Shown here: positions 1 to 10,610 of the stretch, in pieces
How positions within the stretch are numbered: the stretch's first letter is position 1
Layout of the letters: each line of letters starts with the position of its first letter
Assembly (NCBI GenBank): GCA_016710465.1
Contig: JADJVS010000014.1
Span: 930,001-994,000 of the forward strand
Length of the DNA stretch: 64,000 nucleotides
Reading direction: 5' to 3'
Origin: Sulfuritalea sp.
GTDB lineage: Bacteria; Pseudomonadota; Gammaproteobacteria; Burkholderiales; Rhodocyclaceae
Program-made: the position numbers and the translations under genes
Notes under the pieces: generated by a model
Databases searched by the model: none
Told to the model about the DNA's origin: nothing
The model's input: only the letters and a program-made list of their open reading frames with translations

Positions 1-529
1 TGAAGCTGAGCAGCAGGATCAGCAGGTGGGCGACCACCACCACGCCGCTCGATGCAGGCCTGGCGGGCACGGTCCAGCCCATGCTTTGGCTTGCAGTCAT
101 GGCGATCACGGCAAGCGCGCTGGCCAGGAACAGCCGGGCGCAGGTGCGCGTGCCGAGCACCCAGCCGGAAAAAATCAGGATCACGGAATAGATCATCAGG
201 ATCGGCGTGCGTACCCCTTCGCCAAAAAAAGCTGTCACCGTGGCCAGAATCCAGCCGCCGATGACCAGTGCACGCACCGCGGGAATCGACCCCTGCCAGC
301 GGTGGATGCCCCACACCGCGAGGCCCAGCACGCCGATGCCGATGGCCGGGTACAGGCGCCACGCCTGTTCGCCGGACGAGCCGAGCACCAGGGCGATCAG
401 GGCCGCCGAGCCGAGCAGCAGGATGACGATGATGCCCCGCAGCAGCGGGGCATGTCTGGGATCGACAAAATCGGAGTAACTATCGACCGGAGATGTCGAG
501 TCGGAAAGCAGATCGCGAAGCATGGTCAT
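1..529 (-). CDS. N-terminal part of a multi-span membrane protein, probably a sensor (cut by window edge)
   Basis: The reading frame is open on the minus strand from ATG at 529 (second ATG at 523) to the first base of the window, so only about 176 residues are visible. A short cytoplasmic lead (MTMLRDLLSD...) ends near residue 28. It is followed by about five hydrophobic spans separated by very short loops, e.g. GIIVILLLGSAALIAL and the segment around VIAMTASQSMGW. This architecture resembles the N-terminal membrane module of many PAS/GGDEF or histidine kinase sensors. The catalytic part would lie outside the window, so the function is inferred only from topology. No clear ribosome binding site precedes either ATG. 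Confidence 0.5.
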   Translation of the reverse strand, partial: MTMLRDLLSDSTSPVDSYSDFVDPRHAPLLRGIIVILLLGSAALIALVLGSSGEQAWRLYPAIGIGVLGLAVWGIHRWQGSIPAVRALVIGGWILATVTAFFGEGVRTPILMIYSVILIFSGWVLGTRTCARLFLASALAVIAMTASQSMGWTVPARPASSGVVVVAHLLILLLSF

Positions 530-584
530 GGCGCGGAGGGGGAAGCGCTGGCGCCATGTTACTCCCGCTTGGCGGGCTACCGCT

Positions 585-1433
585 TCAGGGACTCGACGCG
601 GCGAGTCCGCCAGTGGCCGCGATGGCCTCGGCGCGCTCGGGACCGCCGTCGCGGACGAGTTCGGCCGAGATCTCGCGCAGCAGGGGGCGCACCGTTGTTT
701 CATCCATGCCGGGTTTGATGCGCGGGTCGTAAAGCATCTTCAGCAGCAGCACGTCGAGGCCGGTGAGGAAGTCGTCGATCGAACGGTCGTTGAACACGGA
801 AGGGAAGACCTTCTCCGAATCGTTGGGCAGGCCCAGCACCTGGGTCAGTTCCTCGACCACGCAGGCCGGCAGCTTGCCGCGGGCGCGGGCCCGATCGACC
901 GGGATGATGACCACCGCGCGCGTGATCCGCCCGCTGCGCCGCGACGTCGACAAGACCCCGAGGCAAACCGCCTCGCGGTGGAATCTCTCGCGTTGCGCGG
1001 CGGAGTTCCAGCCGAAATGGCGCTGCAAATCGTCCTTCAGGCGCGATTCCGAGCTCAGGATCACCAGGAGGTTGGCGGCTTCGCGGCTTGTTGCCGGAAG
1101 GATGTCGAGGCCGGTGAGCGTCGCCAGGTGTTCGAAGTGCGTGCGAACCAGACGCTCATGCAGTGCCGCGTCGCCGGTCTGGTGCACCAGGGCATGGCGT
1201 ATCGGCGTGGTCCATTTGCGTACCTGGCGGCGTCGGACTTCGTATTCGCTGCCGAGCGCGATCTCGACGAAGGACTCGACCAGGTAATCGGCGGATTTCC
1301 AGTGCGCGCCATCGCTGGCGTTGGACAAGGATGTGCCGGCAAGGAGCAACAGGGCGGCGACCATGCCCAGGCGCCGCGCGGGCGCCAGGCGCAGGGCCGC
1401 CGGATCAGGACTCGAGCACGCGCAACTCGGCAT
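585..1433 (-). CDS. DUF2927 family secreted protein
   Basis: The 282-residue product has a basic stretch (RLAPARRLG) followed by a hydrophobic segment (MVAALLLLAG) and an A-rich cleavage region, consistent with a signal peptide. The mature part contains W-T-T-P-I-R and the segment VVEELTQVLGLPNDS, characteristic of DUF2927, a family of unknown function distantly resembling metalloprotease-like folds. The start is uncertain. ATG at 1433 keeps the basic n-region and overlaps the SulP gene end by 29 bases; ATG at 1364 would remove the positive charges. The arrangement suggests translational coupling with the upstream transporter gene. No function is proposed. Confidence 0.65.
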   Translation of the reverse strand: MPSCACSSPDPAALRLAPARRLGMVAALLLLAGTSLSNASDGAHWKSADYLVESFVEIALGSEYEVRRRQVRKWTTPIRHALVHQTGDAALHERLVRTHFEHLATLTGLDILPATSREAANLLVILSSESRLKDDLQRHFGWNSAAQRERFHREAVCLGVLSTSRRSGRITRAVVIIPVDRARARGKLPACVVEELTQVLGLPNDSEKVFPSVFNDRSIDDFLTGLDVLLLKMLYDPRIKPGMDETTVRPLLREISAELVRDGGPERAEAIAATGGLAASSP

Positions 1434-3606
1434 TGGTGTAGCGCAGGCGGCTGGCGAGCACGCTGGCAATGCCTTCCATCAGCCGCAGGCCGAGCTTCTT
1501 GTGCTCGTCGGCGAAGGCGTCGAAGGCCTTGCGCGACAGCACGTAGAGCTCGCAATCGTTGAACGCCACCGCGTTGGCCGAACGCACCTCGCCGTCGAGA
1601 AAGGCCATTTCGCCGAAGAAGGCGCCGCGACCAAAGGTGCCGATGTGATGCGATTGGCGCTCCGACAGCGGCAGGACAATGCGCACCGCGCCGCGTCGGA
1701 TCAGGAACAGCTCATCGCCGGCGTCGCCGCGCGAGAAAATGGTTTCACCGGTGGCGACATGGCGCTTTACCATGCATTGCTCGAGCGCGGCCAGGGTCTG
1801 CTCCTTGCGGCCGGCAAACAGCTCGACTTCGTGCAGTTCCAGCGGAATTTCCTCGTCGCGGGTCAGTTCGGCTTCATGGATGATGCGGTCCTCGACCCAC
1901 TCGAGCGCGTCGTCCTGGGTCGGGAAAACGCGCACCGGGCTGTCGGCTTGGAGCAGCCCGACCTGGTCGAAGTATTCCTTCAGGTCGCGGCCCGAGGGCA
2001 GGTTGTCGGGAATCTGGCTGAAGATCAGGAAGCCATGGCGCTCGGCGAGCATGTCCTTGATCTGTTCCAGCAGATGGGCGGCCGTGACGTCCACGGTCTG
2101 GATGCGGCGCATGTCGAGGATCAGGAAGTCGCGGGTCTTGAGGTCGGGTTCCAGAACCCGGTAGAGCTGGTCCGCCGTGCCGAAGAACAGGCTGCCCTGG
2201 AGCTGGACGATGGCGGCGCGGCTGCCCTTCTCGGTGAGTATCTCCATTTCGGCATGGGTACGCACGCGCTTGGAGAAGGTTTCGTTGCCCAGCAGGCGGC
2301 GGCGGATGATCGAGCCGCCGATCTGCTCGCGGATGAACAGCACCACGGCGAGCACGATGCCGACGCCCGAGGCCGCGATCAGGCTCACCGTCAGCGCCGT
2401 GCCGATCACCGCGACGATGACGGCAAAGTCCAGGATCGTCGAGCGCGACTTGAGGAAGTGCAGGCTGTTGCGGTCGATCATGCGCACGCCGACCACGATC
2501 AGGATGCCCGCCAGGGCGGACACCGGCACCCAGGACACCAGGCCCGTCAGCAGCAGGAAAACGAACAGCGAGAGCACGCCTTCGATGACACCGGAGAAAC
2601 TGCTGCTGGCACCGCCCGAGACGTTGACCAGGGTGGCACCCATGGTGCCGGCGCCGGGAATGCCGCCGATCGCGCCGGAGCCGAGGTTGGCCAGGCCCTG
2701 GCCGATCAGCACGCGGTTGGAGTCGTGGCGCGAGCGGGTCAGCGCGTCGAGCACCACACAACTTTTCAGCGTGTCGATCGAGAGCAGCACCGCCAGTGTC
2801 AGCGCAGGAATTGCCAGCGTCAGCACTTCCTGGAGGTGTATTTCCGCCAGCGCCGACCAGCGCAGCACAATGCCGTCCCAGAAGCTGCCGCCGCCTTCGC
2901 CGCCGAGTGCGCCGACCACCAGGCTGTTGCCCTGCAGGCTGAGCAGGGCCGGGTCGACCAGGCCGAGGCCGAAATAGGCGGCGACGCCCGCCGCCAGACC
3001 AAGGATGGCCGCCGGCACGGCCTTGGTCACACGCGGCGCGCCAACCATGACGACGATAGTGACGATGCCGACCACCATGGCTTGCCAGCGCCATTTGTCG
3101 GGCGCCATCAGCGAGGCCCAGAAGTACATGCCCTTGGGCGTGCCCAGCAGCTTGGGTACCTGGCTGGCGATGATGATCAGGCCGACGCCCGAGAGGTAGC
3201 CGCTGACCACCGTATAGGGCATGTACTTGATCAGCAGGCCCAGGCGCAGCACGCCGAACATCACCTGCATCAGGCCGGCAAGGAGGCCAAGCAGGGTCAG
3301 CAACAACATGGTGGTATCGACCGGCGTGCCGCGCGCCATGGCCTCGATGGCGAAGGCCGAAACCACCGCGGCGGCGGGCGCGCAGGGCGCCGAGATCAGG
3401 CGGCGGGCACCGCCGAAGCTCGAAGCGACAATGCCCATCGCCACCGCGCCGAGGATGCCGGCCAGCGCGCCGAGCGCCACGTAGGAATTTCCCAGGATCG
3501 CATAGATGGTGACGCCATAGGCGATCGCCGAGGGCAGGGCCACCATCATGGCGGCCATGCCACCCCAGAAATCACCAGCGGGATTTTCGAGTTTCGGCAG
3601 TTTCAT
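1405..3606 (-). CDS. SulP family anion transporter with STAS and cyclic-nucleotide-binding domains
   Basis: This 733-residue inner-membrane protein begins MKLPKLENPAGDFWGG and continues with the many hydrophobic spans of SulP permeases (about residues 15-430), including the SAPCAPAAAVVSAF region. A STAS domain follows (about 455-575; LILDMRRIQTVDVTAAH). A C-terminal cNMP-binding domain (about 607-733) carries the GEMAFLDGEVRSANA signature. SulP proteins move sulfate, bicarbonate or dicarboxylates; the substrate here cannot be read from sequence. The fused cNMP domain suggests gating or regulation by a cyclic nucleotide. The frame stays open far upstream (to 4590) but that extension lies antisense to the TAXI gene. 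ATG at 3606 gives the normal family N-terminus. Confidence 0.88.
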   Translation of the reverse strand: MKLPKLENPAGDFWGGMAAMMVALPSAIAYGVTIYAILGNSYVALGALAGILGAVAMGIVASSFGGARRLISAPCAPAAAVVSAFAIEAMARGTPVDTTMLLLTLLGLLAGLMQVMFGVLRLGLLIKYMPYTVVSGYLSGVGLIIIASQVPKLLGTPKGMYFWASLMAPDKWRWQAMVVGIVTIVVMVGAPRVTKAVPAAILGLAAGVAAYFGLGLVDPALLSLQGNSLVVGALGGEGGGSFWDGIVLRWSALAEIHLQEVLTLAIPALTLAVLLSIDTLKSCVVLDALTRSRHDSNRVLIGQGLANLGSGAIGGIPGAGTMGATLVNVSGGASSSFSGVIEGVLSLFVFLLLTGLVSWVPVSALAGILIVVGVRMIDRNSLHFLKSRSTILDFAVIVAVIGTALTVSLIAASGVGIVLAVVLFIREQIGGSIIRRRLLGNETFSKRVRTHAEMEILTEKGSRAAIVQLQGSLFFGTADQLYRVLEPDLKTRDFLILDMRRIQTVDVTAAHLLEQIKDMLAERHGFLIFSQIPDNLPSGRDLKEYFDQVGLLQADSPVRVFPTQDDALEWVEDRIIHEAELTRDEEIPLELHEVELFAGRKEQTLAALEQCMVKRHVATGETIFSRGDAGDELFLIRRGAVRIVLPLSERQSHHIGTFGRGAFFGEMAFLDGEVRSANAVAFNDCELYVLSRKAFDAFADEHKKLGLRLMEGIASVLASRLRYTNAELRVLES

Positions 3607-3747
3607 TCGCAGATTCCGGACAACGGTGGATGGGGAACAGTATAAGTGCGCCCCGCCATGCCGGTGGAAAGGGCGTCGCGGCTTTCGCGATCCCGTTTCT
3701 GGTTGTAAGCTTCGCCCCACAATAAACCAGTACCGGAGGATAGACCC

Positions 3748-4695
3748 ATGAAGAGCACCCGTCGCCTGCTGCTTGCCGCCGCAACCCTCGCGCTTGCTGC
3801 CACGGCCCACGCCCAGGAATTCGTCACCGTTCTCACCGGCGGCACCTCGGGTGTGTACTACCCGATGGGCGTCGCCCTGTCGCAGATCTATGGCAAGGCC
3901 ATGCCCGGCGCCAAGACCTCGGCCCAGGTGACCAAGGCCAGCGCCGAGAACCTCAACCTGCTGCAGGCCGGCCGCGGCGAGATCGCCTTCACCCTCGGCG
4001 ATGCGCTCAACGAAGCCTGGAAGGGCAACGAGGAAGCCGGCTTCAAGACGCCGCTCAAAAAATTGCGCACCATCGCCGCGATCTATCCCAACTACATCCA
4101 GATCGTCGCCGCCGCCGATTCCGGCATCAAGACCCTGGCCGACCTCAAGGGCAAGCGTGTCGCCGTCGGCGCGCCGAAGTCCGGCACCGAGCTCAACGCC
4201 CGCGACATCTTCAAGGGCGCCGGCATGAGCTACAAGGATTTCGCCAAGGTCGAGTACCTGCCCTTCGGCGAATCGGTGGAACTGATGAAGAACCGCCAGC
4301 TCGACGCCACGCTGATTTCGGCCGGCTTGGGCGTTGCCGCCATCCGCGACCTGGCCACGGCAGTGAAGATCGTCATCGTGCCCATCCCCGCCGACGTGGT
4401 GACGAAGATCGGCGAAGCCGCCTACCAATCCGGCAGCGTGCCGGCCAACACCTACAACGGCCAGACCGATGCCGTGGCCACGGTGGCGATCCAGAACTTC
4501 CTGGTCAGCCATGAGGGGGTCTCGGCCGACGCCGGTTACAAGATGACCAAGGCGATCTTCGAGCACCTGCCCGAGTTGCAGGCAGCGCACGCAGCGGCCA
4601 AGGCCATCACCCGCGAGAACGCCGCCAAGGCGCCGCCGGCGCCGCTACATGCGGGTGCCGAGAAGTATTACAGGGAAGTCGGGCTGATCAAGTAA
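3748..4695 (+). CDS. TAXI family TRAP transporter solute-binding protein
   Basis: The 315-residue product has a classical signal peptide (MKSTRRLLLAAATLALAATAHAQ) cut before EFVTVLTGG. The mature start, TGGTSGVYYPMG, is the TAXI-family hallmark, and a DLKGKRVAVGAPKSG segment follows near residue 130. It should act in the periplasm, binding a small organic acid or amino acid and delivering it to the fused TRAP permease encoded 10 bases downstream. A good ribosome binding site (CCGGAGGA) lies 7 bases before ATG. The A/T-rich stretch around 3641 (TATAAG) may contain the promoter, but no convincing -35 is visible. The substrate is unknown. Confidence 0.92.
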   Translation: MKSTRRLLLAAATLALAATAHAQEFVTVLTGGTSGVYYPMGVALSQIYGKAMPGAKTSAQVTKASAENLNLLQAGRGEIAFTLGDALNEAWKGNEEAGFKTPLKKLRTIAAIYPNYIQIVAAADSGIKTLADLKGKRVAVGAPKSGTELNARDIFKGAGMSYKDFAKVEYLPFGESVELMKNRQLDATLISAGLGVAAIRDLATAVKIVIVPIPADVVTKIGEAAYQSGSVPANTYNGQTDAVATVAIQNFLVSHEGVSADAGYKMTKAIFEHLPELQAAHAAAKAITRENAAKAPPAPLHAGAEKYYREVGLIK

Positions 4696-4705
4696 GGCGG
4701 CATTT

Positions 4706-6783
<2,078 letters not shown>

Positions 6784-6787
<4 letters not shown>

Positions 6788-7158
6788 GCCTGTGCCTCGC
6801 GGCCGGGGCTGTCAGCGCCGTGCTCGCCATCGATGCCTTCACCCTGAGCTGGACGCATTCGATCGAGAAAGTCCGCTGGGAGGAGGATTGGCGCGTTGTC
6901 GGCAGCGAACTGGTGATCAGCGCGGCGCGCATCCGCGGCACCGGCGCCGGCATGGAGCCGCCCGCCGGCGCGGTGCTGCAGAACGGCGTCTGGCACTACC
7001 GCCCGCATCTACCGCCGCAGGCCTTTCTGCGTCTTGCGCATTCGCCGCATGCGGGCGGCTACACCCTATGCACGGCGACGCTGTGCACCCCGCTTGCCGA
7101 TCGACTGCCGGGGATCGACAATAGCGCCGTAATCGAACTTCGAGCCTGCCCGCCATGA
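6784..7158 (+). CDS. DUF1850 domain protein
   Basis: This 124-residue protein overlaps the TRAP permease stop by four bases (ATGA), so the two are translationally coupled. It starts MSLCLAAGAVSAVLAID, a weak signal or membrane anchor. It then shows FTLSWTHSIEKVRWEEDW, the typical DUF1850 core in which S-W-x-H-S-x-E is conserved. DUF1850 genes are commonly found beside TAXI-TRAP transporters, so it is probably an accessory to this transporter, but no biochemical role is known to me. The stop overlaps the start of ogt. Confidence 0.8.
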
Positions 7159-7625
7159 CGACCTACGCCAGCATCCTGTCCGCGCCCGGATTCAGTATCG
7201 GCATCGAATGCAATGCCGACGAGATCACCGGCATCGACTACCTTGAGCCGCGGCCTGAAGTCGCGCCGAAAACGCCGCTGGCCAAGGACGCCGTGCGCCA
7301 GTTGCGCGCCTGGCTCGCGGACCCGGCCTTCGAGTTCGGCCTGCCGCTGGCGCCGGCCGGCACGCATTTCCAGCGCCGGGTGTGGGCCCGGATCGCGGCG
7401 ATTCCGAGCGGGCAGACGCTGAGCTACGGCGAAGTCGCCGCGGCGATCGGCAGCGGGCCGCGCGCGGTCGGCAATGCCTGCGGCGCCAACCCCTATCCCA
7501 TCGTCGTGCCCTGCCATCGCGTCGTCGCGGCAAACCATGGGCTGGGCGGATTCGCGCGCAACTCCGGCGGCTTCCTGCTCGACATCAAGAAGTGGCTGTT
7601 GCGTCACGAACATGCAGGCTTCTGA
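7155..7625 (+). CDS. ogt: Methylated-DNA--protein-cysteine methyltransferase
   Basis: The 156-residue protein carries the active-site motif PCHRV with acceptor cysteine at residue 120. The helix-turn-helix region before it (SYGEVAAAIGSGPRAVGNACGANP, about residues 90-113) includes the arginine finger. It transfers the alkyl group from O6-alkylguanine to its own cysteine in a suicide reaction. The N-terminal half is short and divergent, as in Ogt/MGMT proteins lacking the Ada regulatory domain. The start overlaps the DUF1850 stop and the end overlaps the xerD start by 14 bases, so it sits in a continuous transcript with unrelated functions. Confidence 0.9.
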   Translation: MTTYASILSAPGFSIGIECNADEITGIDYLEPRPEVAPKTPLAKDAVRQLRAWLADPAFEFGLPLAPAGTHFQRRVWARIAAIPSGQTLSYGEVAAAIGSGPRAVGNACGANPYPIVVPCHRVVAANHGLGGFARNSGGFLLDIKKWLLRHEHAGF

Positions 7626-8517
7626 CACCGAACTGATCGACGAATTCATCGACGCCCTGTGGTTGGCCGACGGCCTGTCGAAGAACACCCTCGGCGCCTA
7701 CCACAGCGACCTCGCGCTGTTCGCCGCGTGGCTCGGCGCGCAGGGAAAATCAATAGTCGGCGCTGACGGCACGGCGATCAACGCTTACCTCGCCCACCTG
7801 CACGCGCGGCCCGGCGGCATCCGGGCCAACAGCCAGCGCCGGCTGATGGCCAGCCTGCGACGCTGCTACCGCTGGCTGCTCGACCAGGGCCGGTTGCAGG
7901 CGGACCCGCTGCTCAACATCGACAAGCCGCGGCAGGCGCAGCGCTTTCCCAAGACCCTGTCGGAGAAGCAGGTCGAAGGCCTGCTCGATGCGCCCGACCT
8001 CGATACGCCGCTGGGCCTGCGCGACCGCGCCATGCTCGAGCTGCTCTACGCCACCGGGCTGCGCGTGTCGGAACTGGTCGGCATCCGCCTCTTCGAACTC
8101 AGCCTCAACGACAACGTGGTGCGGGTGATCGGCAAGGGCTCGAAGGAGCGCCTGGTGCCGCTGGGTGAAGTGGCGGCGGACTGGCTGCGGCGTTACATCG
8201 CCGGTGCGCGCAACGAACTGCTGAAGCAACGCGTCTCGGACGCGATCTTCATCACCGTGCGCGGCGCCGCCATGACGCGGCAGATGTTCTGGAACCTGGT
8301 CAAGAAATACGCGCTGCACGTCGGCATTCCGCAGGAGCGCATTTCACCCCACGTGCTGCGCCATGCCTTCGCCACGCACCTGCTCAACCATGGCGCCGAC
8401 CTGCGCGTCGTGCAATTGCTGCTCGGGCACGCCGACATCTCGACCACGCAGGTGTACACCCATGTCGCGCGCGAACGGCTCAAGCAACTGCATCACCAGC
8501 ACCATCCGCGCGGCTGA
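7612..8517 (+). CDS. xerD: Site-specific tyrosine recombinase XerD
   Basis: The 301-residue protein has the N-terminal SAM-like DNA-binding domain (residues 5-95) and a C-terminal catalytic domain. All catalytic residues are visible: R151 (ATGLRVSEL), K175 (IGKGSKER), H247 and R250 (SPHVLRHAFATHLLNHGADLR region), H273 (LLGHADISTTQVYTH) and Tyr282. The length matches XerD. With XerC it resolves chromosome dimers at dif under FtsK control; XerC is not in this window. The start at ATG 7612 lies inside the end of ogt. A dispersed motif copy at 7754 encodes IVGADGTAI in the N-terminal domain. Confidence 0.92.
   Translation: MQASDTELIDEFIDALWLADGLSKNTLGAYHSDLALFAAWLGAQGKSIVGADGTAINAYLAHLHARPGGIRANSQRRLMASLRRCYRWLLDQGRLQADPLLNIDKPRQAQRFPKTLSEKQVEGLLDAPDLDTPLGLRDRAMLELLYATGLRVSELVGIRLFELSLNDNVVRVIGKGSKERLVPLGEVAADWLRRYIAGARNELLKQRVSDAIFITVRGAAMTRQMFWNLVKKYALHVGIPQERISPHVLRHAFATHLLNHGADLRVVQLLLGHADISTTQVYTHVARERLKQLHHQHHPRG
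7754..7779 (+). repeat. Dispersed hairpin motif, copy 2
   Basis: The core TAGTCGGCGCTG, then six bases, then CGGCGATC; CGCTG can pair with CGGCG. It lies within xerD and closely matches the minus-strand copy at 48607. Confidence 0.55.
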
Positions 8518-8522
8518 GCCGC

Positions 8523-9290
8523 TCAGCCCGGGCAGGCGTGGCGCTGCAGCGCCTGGACGATTTCGCCGCTGGCCTTGTCCTGCACGAACACGGCAACGCC
8601 GAGATCGGCCGGTTTCCAGCCAGGCCCCAGCGGGATGTCCTGACGCAATGCGAGTTGCCCGCGCGAATCGAGCGCCAGCGGTCCGACCAGGCGGCGCACC
8701 ACGTAGTCGTGGCGCAAGCGCTTGCCGGAATTTTCGCCGGCGCTGACCGCTGAATCGAGATTGTTCTCATAGACGGCCAGCCAGGCCTCGGCGCCGGGAG
8801 CCGTCGCCGCGACCTCCCCGCTTACCGTCATCCGGGCTCCGGGTGCGACGTGCAGTTCGATGGCAATGCGCGCGCCGGGGCGCGACTCGGTCGAGGCATC
8901 AAGCGGACTGCCGCCGCCGCGCCAGTCCCGACCGTTGCGCAGGAACTGCGGGGTATAGACCGAGCGGGAGCGCGCCAGCGTCGCCATGGCGTATTGGCGT
9001 TGCGTAAACTGCTGGCTGGCGAAGCGATCCGCCCAGCCCAGGCGATCCCAGTAGTCGACATGGAAGGCCAGCGGCACCAGGCGTCCGGCGTAGGCCCCGG
9101 TGTCCTTGTAGCCCGACAGGCGGCGGTCGGCGGGCGGACAGGAATCGCAGCCCTCCGAGGTATAGAGTTCGAGCAACACGTTGCGCGCGGCGCCGGTGTC
9201 GGCACGGCACGCGGCTGCCGCCACAGCCGGCGCGGCCGCCGCCAGGCACAGGCCGGCGGCGAGAATCAGGAACGGTGAGCGCGGGCGCAT
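8523..9290 (-). CDS. DUF1223 family periplasmic thioredoxin-fold protein
   Basis: The 255-residue protein has a signal peptide (MRPRSPFLILAAGLCLAAAAPAVA) and then VLLELYTSEGCDSCPPADRRLS. The CDSC pair occupies the position of a thioredoxin CXXC, as expected in DUF1223. Further family features are the segment VPLAFHVDYWDRLGW and the region around YTPQFLRNGRDW. It is probably exported and redox-active or metal-binding, but no substrate is established. Upstream ATG codons in frame lie antisense to ybaK; ATG 9290 gives the correct signal peptide. It converges with xerD with only five bases between the stops. Confidence 0.82.
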   Translation of the reverse strand: MRPRSPFLILAAGLCLAAAAPAVAAAACRADTGAARNVLLELYTSEGCDSCPPADRRLSGYKDTGAYAGRLVPLAFHVDYWDRLGWADRFASQQFTQRQYAMATLARSRSVYTPQFLRNGRDWRGGGSPLDASTESRPGARIAIELHVAPGARMTVSGEVAATAPGAEAWLAVYENNLDSAVSAGENSGKRLRHDYVVRRLVGPLALDSRGQLALRQDIPLGPGWKPADLGVAVFVQDKASGEIVQALQRHACPG

Positions 9291-9372
9291 GATTGTCTCC
9301 AGGGCAAGGGCAGGTGACGATGGGTCGTCCGGCAGGCTGGATTCCTTACGCCAGAGGTCTAGAATAAATTTT

Positions 9373-9876
9373 ATGAGACACGAAAACACCCACCCGGATA
9401 CGGGACCCGAAACGCCGGCGACCAAGTTCCTGCGCAAGCACCGCATCGCCCATTCCAACCACCTCTACGAGTACGAGGAGCACGGTGGCACCAAGGTCTC
9501 GGCGCGCGAACTCAACGTCGCCGAGCACGCCGTGGTCAAGACCCTGGTCATGGAGGACGAAGCCGCGAAGCCGCTGATCGTCCTTATGCACGGCGACCGC
9601 AAGGTGTCGACCAAGGAACTGGCGCGCCAGATCGGCGTCAAGAAGGTCGGCCCCTGCAAGCCCGAAGACGCCCTGCGCCATACCGGCTACATGGTCGGCG
9701 GCTGCTCGCCCTTCGGCACGAAAAAAGTCCTTCCAGTGCACATGGAGAAATCCATCCTTGACCTGCCGCTGGTCTACATCAACGGTGGGCGCCGCGGCTA
9801 CCTGGTCGGCGTGCATCCGCACGACATCCTGCGCGTGCTGCAGCCGAAGATCGTGGAATGTGCGCTGAAGGAATGA
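9373..9876 (+). CDS. ybaK: YbaK/EbsC family aminoacyl-tRNA deacylase
   Basis: The 167-residue protein is a stand-alone YbaK domain: TKFLRKHRIAHSNHLYEY at the N-terminus, a central KTLVMEDEAAKPLIVLMHGDRKVS segment, and the GGCSPFGTKK loop with the conserved lysine. Family members hydrolyse mischarged Cys-tRNA(Pro) or related tRNAs in trans. The ATG follows an A/T-rich stretch (TAGAAT at 9360-9365 could be a -10 element) and has no strong ribosome binding site. It is divergent from DUF1223. Confidence 0.88.
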   Translation: MRHENTHPDTGPETPATKFLRKHRIAHSNHLYEYEEHGGTKVSARELNVAEHAVVKTLVMEDEAAKPLIVLMHGDRKVSTKELARQIGVKKVGPCKPEDALRHTGYMVGGCSPFGTKKVLPVHMEKSILDLPLVYINGGRRGYLVGVHPHDILRVLQPKIVECALKE

Positions 9877-9883
9877 GCCGCAC

Positions 9884-10501
9884 CTAGTAGGTCGGCAAGC
9901 TGAGCCGCCAGCGGATCGCCGCCAGGCGCAGCGCCAGCACGATGGCTGCGCCGATCGCCGCCCCCAGCGAGTCGGCTGCGCCCAGCGCCTGCGCCGCGAT
10001 CATGGCCAGCGCGCCGCACCAGGATGCCGTCGCGTAGAGCGTGCCGGGGCGCATCACCAGCGGCACTTCATTGACCAGCACGTCGCGCAGCACGCCGCCG
10101 AAGACGCCCGTCACCACGCCGAGCAGCGAGGCGGCCAGCCAGGGCACCCCGGCATCGAGCGCGATGCGGCAGCCGACCACGGTGAACAGCGCGAGGCCGA
10201 TTGCGTCCGGAATCACGAACAGGCCGGGCTTCACGCGCACGCGCCGCGCCAGCGCAAAGGTGAGGCCCACGGCGAGCAGGCCGCAGACCAGGTAGGCGAC
10301 GTCGGCCAGCCAGAACACCGGTCGGCCGAGCAGCATGTCGCGCAGGCTGCCGCCGCCCAGGCTGGTGGCCAGGCCGACGATCACGGCGCCGACCAGGTCC
10401 ATCTTCTTGTCTTCGGTTTCCAGCACCGCCGAGGCGGCATTCACCGCCACCGCCGCCATGCCCAGCGCATGGACCAGTTCGGCCGGCGGCGGCAGGTTCA
10501 C
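9884..10501 (-). CDS. TRIC/UPF0126 family membrane channel protein
   Basis: The 205-residue protein has about seven hydrophobic segments in two repeats, each with a glycine-rich signature: ATSLGGGSLRDMLLGR (about residues 46-61) and GVVTGVFGGVLRDVLVNEVPLV (about 132-153). These duplicated GGxxRD motifs define the YadS/YicG family, which is related to trimeric intracellular cation channels. The likely role is a potassium-permeable inner-membrane channel. It is convergent with ybaK. Confidence 0.85.
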   Translation of the reverse strand: MNLPPPAELVHALGMAAVAVNAASAVLETEDKKMDLVGAVIVGLATSLGGGSLRDMLLGRPVFWLADVAYLVCGLLAVGLTFALARRVRVKPGLFVIPDAIGLALFTVVGCRIALDAGVPWLAASLLGVVTGVFGGVLRDVLVNEVPLVMRPGTLYATASWCGALAMIAAQALGAADSLGAAIGAAIVLALRLAAIRWRLSLPTY

Positions 10502-10520
10502 TGGACTACCCTCCCCCCAG

Positions 10521-10541
10521 CCCCCTCGCCAAGCGAGGGGG
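10521..10541. repeat. Perfect GC-rich palindrome (REP-like)
   Basis: CCCCCTCGC and GCGAGGGGG form a perfect nine-base stem around a three-base loop (CAA). It sits between the TRIC-like gene and folB, both transcribed on the minus strand. There is no T tract, so it is not a standard intrinsic terminator. It resembles REP-type intergenic palindromes. No second copy was noticed in this window. Confidence 0.5.
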
Positions 10542-10610
10542 TGACGTCGGTTCGTCCCTGCGGGACTCCGGGATATGGCTGGCGCTCCTTGGGGCGGTCC
10601 GGCGGAGCGC

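Noticed and set aside
1321..3645. Long plus-strand frame of 774 residues opposite the SulP gene
   Set aside because: It is rich in His, Gln, Asp and Arg without domain patterns, typical of the antisense frame of a GC-rich gene.
3636..3650. TATAAG/TTATAC as a divergent promoter pair between SulP and TAXI genes
   Set aside because: A -10-like sequence is present on both strands, but no acceptable -35 box is visible at the right spacing.
1405..4590. A 1061-residue minus-strand frame extending the SulP gene to 4590
   Set aside because: The extra 328 residues lie antisense to the TAXI gene and look like compositional shadow; SulP proteins start at MKLPKL-like sequence (3606).
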